Below, in pieces: positions 25,771 to 33,546 of a DNA stretch of 64,000 nucleotides. This DNA comes from Mucilaginibacter sp. OK098 (GTDB taxonomy: Bacteria > Bacteroidota > Bacteroidia > Sphingobacteriales > Sphingobacteriaceae). The translations under genes and the position numbers were made by a program. The notes under the pieces are model-generated. The model saw nothing but the letters and a program-made list of their open reading frames with translations, did not search any database and was not told the origin of the DNA. Position 1 is the first letter of the stretch, and each line of letters starts with the position of its first letter. The stretch lies in assembly GCF_900142915.1 (NCBI RefSeq), contig NZ_FRCM01000004.1:595796-659795 (forward strand). Reading direction: 5' to 3'.

Positions 25771-26361
25771 TTATTGAAAAGTCTTCAAATACGCCTCTTC
25801 CGTCTCTATACCCATTTTTTTTCGCAAGGCGTTAACCTGCTTTGGGTACTTTAATTTCCATGGACTTGACTTATGCGTTTTAGGATCTGTGTAGATTTGT
25901 GTGCCATAGATCTGCTTTTGCTTTTTATTCATCAAAACACGATCAGTTAAATAAGCGAAATTCCTTTTGCTGGCGTTATTTTTTGTTATCTCAATTTTTA
26001 AGAGCCTTAATACCTTTTCCTGGAAAGGAATGTCATCATCACAATGCTGAATGATCCAAAAAAAGGTGTCGGACTTCTCCCCTGCCAAACTATAGCCCGG
26101 GTAACCATATTTATTGATAATGGCTTTTGCCTTTACCTCGTTTATGCTGTCGCCCTCAGCCCATTTTTTCTCTATAGTTTCCTGATCGTATTGGGATGGT
26201 TGTTTTTTCATCACCTTAGTATATTCCTTGCGCCAAAACTGGTCGTCCTTAAACATGGAATCTATTTTTTGGATCAGCAATGTATCGTGCTTTGCAGTTT
26301 GGGCTGATAGTTTGGCGATAAAAATCACGCAGTAAAATAAAATTAAGGTTATAGCTTTCAT
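25771..26361 (-). CDS. Exported DUF6624-type protein
   Basis: 196 residues with a signal peptide (MKAITLILFYCVIFIAKLSA) and a helical domain with WAEGDSINEVKAKAIINKYGYPG and FFWIIQHCDDD, which I recognise as DUF6624, of unknown function and common in Bacteroidota. The start at 26361 gives the signal peptide; the longer reading from 26442 adds 27 unlikely residues. Confidence 0.75.
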   Translation of the reverse strand: MKAITLILFYCVIFIAKLSAQTAKHDTLLIQKIDSMFKDDQFWRKEYTKVMKKQPSQYDQETIEKKWAEGDSINEVKAKAIINKYGYPGYSLAGEKSDTFFWIIQHCDDDIPFQEKVLRLLKIEITKNNASKRNFAYLTDRVLMNKKQKQIYGTQIYTDPKTHKSSPWKLKYPKQVNALRKKMGIETEEAYLKTFQ

Positions 26362-26603
26362 AGGATGCTTTTTAAAACTAAATATATAGTTATTAATTAG
26401 CTTGCCCAAATAAATAAAAAAATAATTTGCGTAGAAGTTCATGGTTTATAGTTGATAGTAAAAAGAATAAATCGCAGCTACTTAACTATCAACCGGATAC
26501 TACACCTCCGGCTATGAACTATGAACCATCAACAATGAACTTCCCTAAAAAATCATTTCCAATCCGCCGCTAAACGCCCTATCTTTAAACTCTATTTTAA
26601 AAT

Positions 26604-27854
26604 ATGGCTACAGAAGTTAAATGCCCCAACTGCGGGGTCCCGTTCCCGATTGAAGAAGTGATGGCCGAAGAGTATAAAAAGGATCTTCGGGTTAAGATGC
26701 AGGAGTACACGCAGCAAAAGGAAGAGGAATACCGCAAAAAGGAAAGTGATTTTATAACCCGTGAAAAACAGCAGGCTCAGTTGTATGAGCAGCGCCTTAT
26801 AGAAGAAAAAAAGCAATTGCAGCTAACCGTTGAGCAAAGTCTGCGTAAATCAATAGCTACCGATTTTGAGAATCAAATGCTGATGCTGCAAAACAGTGTT
26901 ACCGAAAAAGACGAAAAGTTAAAGCTGGGCCGCCAAAAAGAGCTTGAATTTTTACAAAAGGAAAAAGCCCTGCTGGACAAAGAAGCTGAGCTTGAACTTG
27001 CACTACAGCGCAAACTGCAAGAACAGCGTAACGAGCTTACCGAACAGATCCGCAAACAGGAAACCGAAAAATTTAACCTTAAGGATACCGACTACCAATT
27101 AAAGGTAAAAGAGCTTGAAAAACAACTTGACGACCAGAAAAAACTGGCCGAAGAAATGAAGCGTAAAGCCGAACAAGGCTCCATGCAGCTCCAGGGCGAA
27201 GCGCAGGAACTGATCCTGGAGGATTTGTTACGTGTCAATTTCCCATTTGACCTGATCAGTGAGGTTGGCAAGGGTGTGCGCGGCGCCGACTGCGTGCAAA
27301 CCGTGCGCAACCAGTTTGGCCAGGAATGCGGTCGCATTATTTATGAGAGCAAGCGTACCAAAGATTTCGGTGCAGACTGGATTGAGAAACTTAAAAAAGA
27401 TATGCGCGGCATCGGGGTGGATGTTGCCGTGATAGTAAGCCAGTGCTACCCCAAAGGCATGGACTGCTTTGGCGAAAAAGATGGTGTTTGGATCTGTTCC
27501 TTTGATGAGGTAAGGGCAGTCGCTTATATTTTACGCGATGGTATTCTTAAGCTCAGCAATCTTGCCAAATCACAGGATAATAAGGGCGACAAGATGCACC
27601 TATTGTATGACTACCTGATCAGCAGCGAATTCAGCGAACAGTGGAAAGCTATCCGCGAGGGATTTTTAAGTATGCGTATGAGCATTCAGAAAGAGCGCGA
27701 TGCCATGGAAAAATTATGGAAAGCCCGTGAAAAACAGCTGGAAAAAGTACTGCTCAATGCTGCCCATATCCAGGGATCGATTGAAGGCATTGCCGGTAAT
27801 GATGTGATCCAGCTGAGTTTAACAGATGACGAGGATGCATTGTTGCTGGACTAG
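26604..27854 (+). CDS. DUF2130 domain protein
   Basis: 416 residues. An N-terminal CPNCGVPFP zinc-ribbon-like start (8-16) leads into a long coiled coil rich in Glu, Lys and Gln (about 25-200), then a globular DUF2130 domain (about 205-345: EDLLRVNFPFD, GRIIYESKRTKDFGADWIEKLK, VIVSQCYPKGMD). The globular part resembles restriction-endonuclease-fold proteins in its D...E-x-K arrangement, but the function of DUF2130 is not known. Monocistronic. Confidence 0.85.
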   Translation: MATEVKCPNCGVPFPIEEVMAEEYKKDLRVKMQEYTQQKEEEYRKKESDFITREKQQAQLYEQRLIEEKKQLQLTVEQSLRKSIATDFENQMLMLQNSVTEKDEKLKLGRQKELEFLQKEKALLDKEAELELALQRKLQEQRNELTEQIRKQETEKFNLKDTDYQLKVKELEKQLDDQKKLAEEMKRKAEQGSMQLQGEAQELILEDLLRVNFPFDLISEVGKGVRGADCVQTVRNQFGQECGRIIYESKRTKDFGADWIEKLKKDMRGIGVDVAVIVSQCYPKGMDCFGEKDGVWICSFDEVRAVAYILRDGILKLSNLAKSQDNKGDKMHLLYDYLISSEFSEQWKAIREGFLSMRMSIQKERDAMEKLWKAREKQLEKVLLNAAHIQGSIEGIAGNDVIQLSLTDDEDALLLD

Positions 27855-28302
27855 GGACCGGGATTGACCGGAATTAAGTGATTTTAGGGATTAGGGGGAT
27901 AGTGATTAAAGGATGGAGAAGATCTTAAATGGCAAACACCCAGATATTGCTTGATAGAAGCAAAGCTATTGAATAGTCAATTATCCTGCTGAAAGAAGGT
28001 ATAAAAAGAGGAAATTCCTACAGATGTAGGATTAAAACAGGTAAATGAGCTTTTAAAAAACGAGGTAATAAAACATAGGATAAGTAAGAAATAACCTATT
28101 CCGAAATTAAAGACCTGATCGCGTTTATATTCAGTTTTTTGCTTAATTACCTTCGCCACCCTACAATATATGGCTAATTTATATGTTTAGTATAACCACA
28201 ATAATAAAAAACAATTACCAAATATGTATTATTGTAGCTTGCTCAAGATTAGTACAGAATTAATTTTTAACTTTAATCCTAATTTAATACTCCTAAAATA
28301 AT
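27855..28302. other. Intergenic region, no gene supported
   Basis: About 450 bases. Short broken reading frames near 27910-28000 hint at a decayed gene, but none is long or recognisable. The last 150 bases are AT-rich and probably hold the promoter of the desaturase gene. Confidence 0.35.
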
Positions 28303-28308
28303 TTGACT

Positions 28309-29121
28309 ATGTTTTTTCGCGCTTTTATTTTACAACATGAAGATCTGTCACAGGTAATTTTCTATGCGTTAATAATTACTTCATTATGGTTAGCTGAATG
28401 TTTAATAGGGGCAATAAAACCTAAAGCAAAGCTGGCCCATACATTTTTAAATGCTTCATTTATTTTTACTGCATTACCACTCCAACTGTTATTAACCATT
28501 TTTATAATTCTTATTATGAATTGGGCAAATGCTAACCATTGGGGCCTAATATATTATATACCTTACCATAGTAATAAGTGGGTATATTATATCAGTTTGT
28601 TTGTGCTGCTTGACCTGGGCGAGTACGTTTATCATGTTATTATGCATAAAATAGATGTTTTATGGAAATTTCATTTAGTACACCATAGTGATCTGAAGGT
28701 TGATGTTTCAACAACTGTAAGGGAGCACCCAGGCGAAACCTGTATCCGTACCTGTTTTTTAATGTTATGGGTTTTTCTGTTAGGTCCGGGCATTGTGGTG
28801 TTGATGATTAGACAGGTGTTTCAAACCTTTTTTAACATTCTGGCCCATACCGAATTCCGGTTGCCGCATAAATTACACATGGTAGTTGGGGCAGTATTCA
28901 TTACGCCAAACCTTCACCATGTGCATCATCATCACGAGTTGCCTTATACCGATTGTAATTATGGCGATGTATTATCCATTTGGGATCGTTTATTTGGCAC
29001 CTACCAGGAGCTATCCGAAAATGAAACTCATTTTGGGATTGATACCCACCCTGACCCTGCCGTTAATGCGCGTTTTGTAAATATTTTAAAAATACCTTTT
29101 CAAAAGCTGGAACGGAAATAG
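28309..29121 (+). CDS. Sterol desaturase / fatty acid hydroxylase family membrane protein
   Basis: 270 residues with about four membrane helices and the conserved di-iron histidine clusters: HVIMH, HLVHH and HHVHHHH. Members oxidise lipids, for example hydroxylating or desaturating sterols, carotenoids or fatty acids; the substrate here is unknown. Start taken at the ATG at 28309. The next gene begins within about 30 bases, so the two are probably cotranscribed. Confidence 0.88.
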   Translation: MFFRAFILQHEDLSQVIFYALIITSLWLAECLIGAIKPKAKLAHTFLNASFIFTALPLQLLLTIFIILIMNWANANHWGLIYYIPYHSNKWVYYISLFVLLDLGEYVYHVIMHKIDVLWKFHLVHHSDLKVDVSTTVREHPGETCIRTCFLMLWVFLLGPGIVVLMIRQVFQTFFNILAHTEFRLPHKLHMVVGAVFITPNLHHVHHHHELPYTDCNYGDVLSIWDRLFGTYQELSENETHFGIDTHPDPAVNARFVNILKIPFQKLERK

Positions 29122-29151
29122 TTGATCCTAAGGGAATTTATACAGAATAGT

Positions 29152-29769
29152 GTGCGTAAATACAGCTTATTTATTTTACTGGTTTTATTAACAAGCAGGG
29201 CCTTTTCTCAAACAGACAGCGCTCAAACAGAAGGTGTTACCTCAAGGTTTTACTTCCCGGGTATGGTTGGTGTTAACCTGCACCTTTATGATCAGCACCA
29301 GCATTATAAGCGGGGTTTCGTGTTAAATACGGGAATAGAATACCGGCCCGATAATAACCCCTGGTTTTTCCGCTTTAATTATGATGCAGTAAGCAGCAAC
29401 TATAAAAGCGATGCAGGGCTTTACCAGCAAACCAATGTACAAAACGGCACCCTGCACGTTAATTATTTTATAGCGGGCCCGGGGTACAGAAAAAGAATTA
29501 AAGAGATAGGCTGGTATTTTTTGGCACAAACAGGACTGGAGCAACGCAATTATGATCGGGTATCTGGCAATGCTTCGGGTTACGTAATTACCCAGGTAAG
29601 TAAAACACAATTAGCATTCAAATTGGCCGGTGGGTTTGAATATTACCTCGCAAAGCATTTTGCATTGGTAGCTGAGCCCGCGTTTTATCCAAATCTTACC
29701 AGTCATCATGGTTCATCATCAAATGGGAATTTAACGATGAGCGTTGGTTTTACTACTACACTTTTTTGA
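29152..29769 (+). CDS. Probable outer-membrane beta-barrel protein
   Basis: 205 residues with a signal peptide (RKYSLFILLVLLTSRAFSQ), alternating aromatic strands and a C-terminal Phe, typical of small outer-membrane barrels. I chose the GTG at 29152, which starts directly at the signal peptide; a TTG at 29122 right after the upstream stop codon is the alternative. Likely cotranscribed with the desaturase-family gene. Confidence 0.65.
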   Translation: MRKYSLFILLVLLTSRAFSQTDSAQTEGVTSRFYFPGMVGVNLHLYDQHQHYKRGFVLNTGIEYRPDNNPWFFRFNYDAVSSNYKSDAGLYQQTNVQNGTLHVNYFIAGPGYRKRIKEIGWYFLAQTGLEQRNYDRVSGNASGYVITQVSKTQLAFKLAGGFEYYLAKHFALVAEPAFYPNLTSHHGSSSNGNLTMSVGFTTTLF

Positions 29770-29774
29770 AAAGA

Positions 29775-30020
29775 TCAATCCTGCCAGTTACTTTTTAAAA
29801 CTTTATATTCTTCTCGTTCCTCGAATGATAATGACTCCAAAACGTTTATAGATTTCCCATTAAGCCCATTGATCACATAATTGCTTTTTACAAGTGTGTC
29901 AAAGAATTGGATCTTATAATTATCCTTCAGTTTTTCATTATCTTTTATGATCTCCCCAAACCTGGTCACGAAATTTTCTTTTTTAAGTGCCGATGCCGGA
30001 GTTGGATTTTTGACTGCCAT
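29775..30020 (-). CDS. Hypothetical 81-residue protein
   Basis: Small charged helical protein (MAVKNPTPASALKK...). It is convergent with the barrel gene, 5 bases apart. No recognised family. Coding is plausible from its clean ATG and length only. Confidence 0.5.
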   Translation of the reverse strand: MAVKNPTPASALKKENFVTRFGEIIKDNEKLKDNYKIQFFDTLVKSNYVINGLNGKSINVLESLSFEEREEYKVLKSNWQD

Positions 30021-30433
30021 TAATATTTAATTTAAAATAAAAACTATTTGTTGTTAAGTTAACAAAATTTAATGGTAATAGTTATACTATTGGTAAAATA
30101 AGACAGTAAGTTAACATAACATCCCCTTTCCGGCAGGTTAATTTTCGTTCCTGCAGCTAAATATTCCATCACGAAAGATGGTCTCACGAAGATTTGAAGC
30201 GTTTGACACCCGTTGATAATTTTTGAGTCATTTTTGAACGCGCATCTTTATAAATTAGCTTTAATTTCCTATTTTTAGGTTTTAAAACCGGCTTGGGTTC
30301 TGGCCTTGATCTGTGCGTTATCGGCAAGCATCTATGTCACAAACCATTGTAATGGCGTATGAGGCGATCTACAATTACGCTATTCGAGCAGAAGCACTTC
30401 TCCAAATTTTATTAACTACCAAAATAAAAACAA
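30021..30433. other. Intergenic region, nothing recognised
   Basis: About 410 bases between the divergent small gene and the hydrolase gene. AT-rich near 30021-30110; no clear repeat, RNA or coding frame. It should contain the hydrolase promoter. Confidence 0.35.
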
Positions 30434-31255
30434 ATGAGCAAAATCACAGTAAAAGACGGAACAGAAATTTATTACAAGGACTGGGGAACCGGGCAGCCGC
30501 TTGTGTTTCACCATGGCTGGCCATTATCCGGTGATGACTGGGACGCGCAGATGATGTTTTTCCTTAAAGAGGGATACAGGGTTATTGCCCATGACCGCCG
30601 CGGACACGGAAGGTCAAGCCAAACTTCGGGCGGGCATGATATGGATACCTATGCAGCTGACGTGGCTGAGTTAACCAAGGCTCTTGACCTGAAAGATGCA
30701 GTACATATTGGCCACTCCACAGGCGGTGGTGAAGCGATCCATTATGCTGCTAAATACGGAAAAGAGCGTGTAGCCAAAGTTGTGCTGATTAGCGCGGTTA
30801 CTCCGCTTATGGTACAAACAGAAAACAACCCGGATGGTGTTCCTATGGCTATATTTGATGAGATCCGCGAAGGTACAGCATTTAACCGGGCACAATATTT
30901 CCAGGATTTTACCATACCGTTTTATGGGTATAACCGTGAGGGAGCCAAAATATCGCAGGGGATAAGGGACAACTGGTGGCGCCAGGGAATGATGGGCGGA
31001 GTGAAAGCGCATGTTGAGGGGATCAAGGCTTTTTCGGAAACCGATTTTTCAGATGACCTTAAAAGTGTGGAGATCCCGGTATTGGTATTACATGGTGAAG
31101 ACGACCAGATCGTTCCGTTCCCGATTAGCGGAGCAAAGGCCATAAAGCTTTTGAAAAACGGAAAATTGATCTCTTACCCGGGTTTCCCCCACGGAATGCC
31201 AGCTACAGAAGCTGCAACTATTAACAAGGATCTGCTGGCTTTTATTAAATCGTAA
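30434..31255 (+). CDS. Alpha/beta hydrolase, non-heme chloroperoxidase / arylesterase type
   Basis: 273 residues, cytoplasmic. Nucleophile elbow GHSTGGGE with Ser95, oxyanion region FHHGWPLSGDDW, acid in LHGEDDQIVPF, and catalytic His in FPHGMPA. The family (cofactor-free haloperoxidases) mainly hydrolyses small esters and can perhydrolyse; the native substrate is unknown. A terminator follows at 31286-31322. Confidence 0.9.
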   Translation: MSKITVKDGTEIYYKDWGTGQPLVFHHGWPLSGDDWDAQMMFFLKEGYRVIAHDRRGHGRSSQTSGGHDMDTYAADVAELTKALDLKDAVHIGHSTGGGEAIHYAAKYGKERVAKVVLISAVTPLMVQTENNPDGVPMAIFDEIREGTAFNRAQYFQDFTIPFYGYNREGAKISQGIRDNWWRQGMMGGVKAHVEGIKAFSETDFSDDLKSVEIPVLVLHGEDDQIVPFPISGAKAIKLLKNGKLISYPGFPHGMPATEAATINKDLLAFIKS

Positions 31256-31285
31256 ATAAAAGTTATTTCATCCTGCTTAGGAAAG

Positions 31286-31322
31286 AAAAAGCTGTCAACT
31301 CTTAGGGTTGGCAGCTTTTTTT
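31286..31322 (+). terminator. Terminator of the alpha/beta hydrolase gene
   Basis: AAAAAGCTGTCAAC pairs with GTTGGCAGCTTTTT with one T-G pair across a short loop, followed by T's; 30 bases after the stop codon. Confidence 0.85.
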
Positions 31323-31326
31323 ATTT

Positions 31327-31477
31327 CGGTCCCCGCAGGGTCTCGCATCGCGGACCCTGCGTTGCATAGTGCCAATGGTGTGTAATAACCCTTTGTCTAT
31401 CCATTCAAATAATCCATTTCTGATGAATACCTGGCAGGCGACGCAGGATCCCTTTCAGGAGATCCTGCGAGGACGGA
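31327..31477. repeat. 150-bp REP/BIME element (short non-autonomous copy)
   Basis: Left REP GCAGGGTCTCGCATCGCGGA (with ACCCTGCG after it) and flank CCAATGGTGTGTAATAACCC; right REP GCAGGATCCCTTTCAGGAGA then TCCTGCGAGGACGG. Ends are inverted (GTCCCCGCAGG and CCTGCGAGGAC). It matches the copies at 49001-49151 and 49757-49905 and the ends of the RAYT element at 46668-47421. Confidence 0.85.
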
Positions 31478-31588
31478 AGAGAACTCATGTTAAAGCCCGG
31501 TTTTCCTCCTTAACGTCGAACTTTCGACTTCCCCCTTCCGACTTCCCTCCCTTTCCCTCTGTTAAATTATGTTAAAAACCACAATTAA

Positions 31589-31626
31589 CCTACAAATAAT
31601 TTTGCACCTACAAAATTATTTGTAGG
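31589..31626. promoter_or_regulatory. BlaI-type operator overlapping the -7 box
   Basis: CCTACAAATAATTTTG (31589-31604) and CAAAATTATTTGTAGG (31611-31626) form a perfect 16-bp inverted repeat with a 6-base spacer. The TACA/TGTA half-sites are like known BlaI/MecI operators. TAATTTTG at 31597-31604 fits the TAnnTTTG -7 box, so a bound BlaI dimer would block transcription of the operon starting at 31635. Confidence 0.85.
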
Positions 31627-31634
31627 TTTGTATT

Positions 31635-32039
31635 ATGGAAGCGATAAATCCCGAAGACAACAAGAAAATAGAGCCCACCAAATCGGAGCTGGAAATATTG
31701 CAGGTGTTGTGGCAGCATGGCCCCTCACCTGTTCGGTTTGTGATGGGCGAGTTGAATAAGATCCGCGAACTAAACTATACGGCCACCCTGAAGCTGATGC
31801 AGCTAATGGTTGATAAAGGGATTTTAAAACGCGACGAGAGCCGGATGCAACATATTTACCATGTGGTGGAAGATGAGCAGAAAACAAAGGAGCATCTGCT
31901 GGATAAATTTTTGGATACGCTTTACCAGGGTTCGGCTGGGAGCCTGATGATGCAACTGGCGGGGAACAAAAAAACCACCAAAGAGGATCTGGAAAAAATG
32001 AAAGCCCTGCTTAACAAGCTTGAAAATGAGCAACAATAA
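31635..32039 (+). CDS. BlaI/MecI/CopY-family transcriptional repressor
   Basis: 134 residues: a winged-helix domain (about 10-80, with SELEILQVLWQHGPSPV and YTATLKLMQLMVDKGIL) and a helical dimerisation tail. Represses its own operon until cleaved or released by the partner M56 protease. The gene lies 9 bases before the M56 gene and just after a clear operator. No beta-lactamase is adjacent, so targets may be other genes, for example the permease downstream. Confidence 0.93.
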   Translation: MEAINPEDNKKIEPTKSELEILQVLWQHGPSPVRFVMGELNKIRELNYTATLKLMQLMVDKGILKRDESRMQHIYHVVEDEQKTKEHLLDKFLDTLYQGSAGSLMMQLAGNKKTTKEDLEKMKALLNKLENEQQ

Positions 32040-32048
32040 TTTAAGATA

Positions 32049-33203
32049 ATGGAACAGCGCCTTCAACACTTTTTGCCGGGCAATATTTCGCAGGCCCTTT
32101 GCCAAACGCTGGTGCACTCGCTGTGGCAGGGTACATTGCTTGCTTTGCTTGCCGGTTTTGTTATGGTGCTAACTAAAAGATCGGGTGCTGCATTGCGCTA
32201 TCGCCTGCTTACGGGCTTGTTATTGCTTTTTACTCTATGTTTATTTTGCACCCTATTTTTTGAGCTGCAAGCTCCGCCGCTTACCGGCAACCAAATCCCG
32301 GAAGCTTTGGAGCATGGTAATTTGTGGGCGGTTTTGCTATCCGATCTCGGCTCCGGTTTAAAATATATAAATGAACATGCCGCAGCCGTTTCCGTTTTTT
32401 GGCTGGCGATTGTTGTTTTGAAAGCATTGCGACTGCTCTTTGGCTTTTATACTCTTAACCGGCTAAAAAAAGTTAAAGTTCACCAGGTTACCGCGTTTTG
32501 GGAGGCACAGCTAACCCGGCTCGCTAAAACAATGGACATAAAACGGGCATTAATCCTTCTTGAATCGGGCATTGCAAAGGTACCGGTGGTGATCGGCTAT
32601 TTAAAACCGGTGATCCTGCTGCCGATAGGCCTGATCAATTCGCTGGAGCAGCGTGAGGTAGAGGCGATTTTGCTGCATGAACTGGCGCATATCCGCAGAA
32701 ATGATCACCTGGTAAATTTGCTGCAAAGCCTGCTGGAAACATTGCTGTTTTTTAACCCGGCGGTGCTTTGGCTCTCTCATTTAATTCGTGCCGAACGGGA
32801 AAATTGCTGTGATGATATGGTGCTCTATCACACCCAAAACAAGGTTGGCTATATTAAGGCTTTGGTTAGGTTTGAAGAACACCGGGTAACCACGCTGCAA
32901 CCCGCCCTGGCATTTACCGGGCAAAACGGCGGCATGGTGCAGCGGCTGGAACGGATGGTGAACAACCGCAACAGCACCCTTAACAAACTGGAAGTAATGG
33001 GGCTTGCTTTGTTATTGGTGATTACTTCGCTTTTCGTGGTGCTGAGTCCGGCAAATAGTATCAGGTCGGTAATTAAAAGTCCACAGGGTGCGGTAAAACC
33101 GGATTTCAACAGGTCGGAACAAGCTGCCCGTGAAAGGGAATTGAAAAAGAAGGCGGAAGTTGATGCTTCGAAACGGAGAGGGCAGCAGGATAATAGTCCG
33201 TAA
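32049..33203 (+). CDS. BlaR1-type M56 family sensor metalloprotease
   Basis: 384 residues with about four to five membrane helices and an M56 zinc protease domain carrying HELAH (210-214) followed by IRRNDHLVN and the AERENCCDD motif. After the last helix (about 318-340) only about 45 charged residues remain, with no penicillin-sensing domain, so it does not sense beta-lactams in the BlaR1 way. It presumably cleaves the BlaI-type repressor encoded upstream after some envelope signal. Confidence 0.9.
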   Translation: MEQRLQHFLPGNISQALCQTLVHSLWQGTLLALLAGFVMVLTKRSGAALRYRLLTGLLLLFTLCLFCTLFFELQAPPLTGNQIPEALEHGNLWAVLLSDLGSGLKYINEHAAAVSVFWLAIVVLKALRLLFGFYTLNRLKKVKVHQVTAFWEAQLTRLAKTMDIKRALILLESGIAKVPVVIGYLKPVILLPIGLINSLEQREVEAILLHELAHIRRNDHLVNLLQSLLETLLFFNPAVLWLSHLIRAERENCCDDMVLYHTQNKVGYIKALVRFEEHRVTTLQPALAFTGQNGGMVQRLERMVNNRNSTLNKLEVMGLALLLVITSLFVVLSPANSIRSVIKSPQGAVKPDFNRSEQAARERELKKKAEVDASKRRGQQDNSP

Positions 33204-33232
33204 GGGAATAAGGGTTAGGTTAAGGAGAGCGC

Positions 33233-33405
33233 TTACCCTCATTACGCGTAGCGAAGAGAGGGTCGCCCAGCGCAGCGTCGGCGGGGTGAGTCTATACGTC
33301 GTGCATTGACGCAAATGCACTTGCGTGAATATCGCGCGTAGATTTACCCACCCGGTCATTGCTTCGCTCGACCACCCTCCCTTCGCTGACGCGGAAGGAG
33401 GGTAA
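33233..33405. repeat. Diverged copy of the palindromic element found at 40.5-40.9 kb
   Basis: Shares the core GCGTGAATATCGCGC with the tandem element at 40.5 kb, and carries similar arms (CTCATTACGCGTAGCGAAGA, CGGTCATTGCTTCGCTCGAC, GGAAGGAGGGTAAG). It fills most of the 340 bases between the M56 gene and the permease gene. Probably a MITE-like repeat. Confidence 0.65.
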
Positions 33406-33546
33406 GAAAGACTTTTTACTTAATATTAGTTCTTAACCAGTACTGCCCCTCCAAATACCAACAATTTATTAACCAAATTTTTGCATACCAAAATGGTGTC
33501 CCTGGGTTGCCTTTGGGTAAATTTTTCAAAATCAAATAGTAAAACC

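Noticed and set aside
27977..28159. 60-codon minus-strand frame before the desaturase gene
   Set aside because: No recognisable domain or plausible start context; probably chance in AT-rich DNA.
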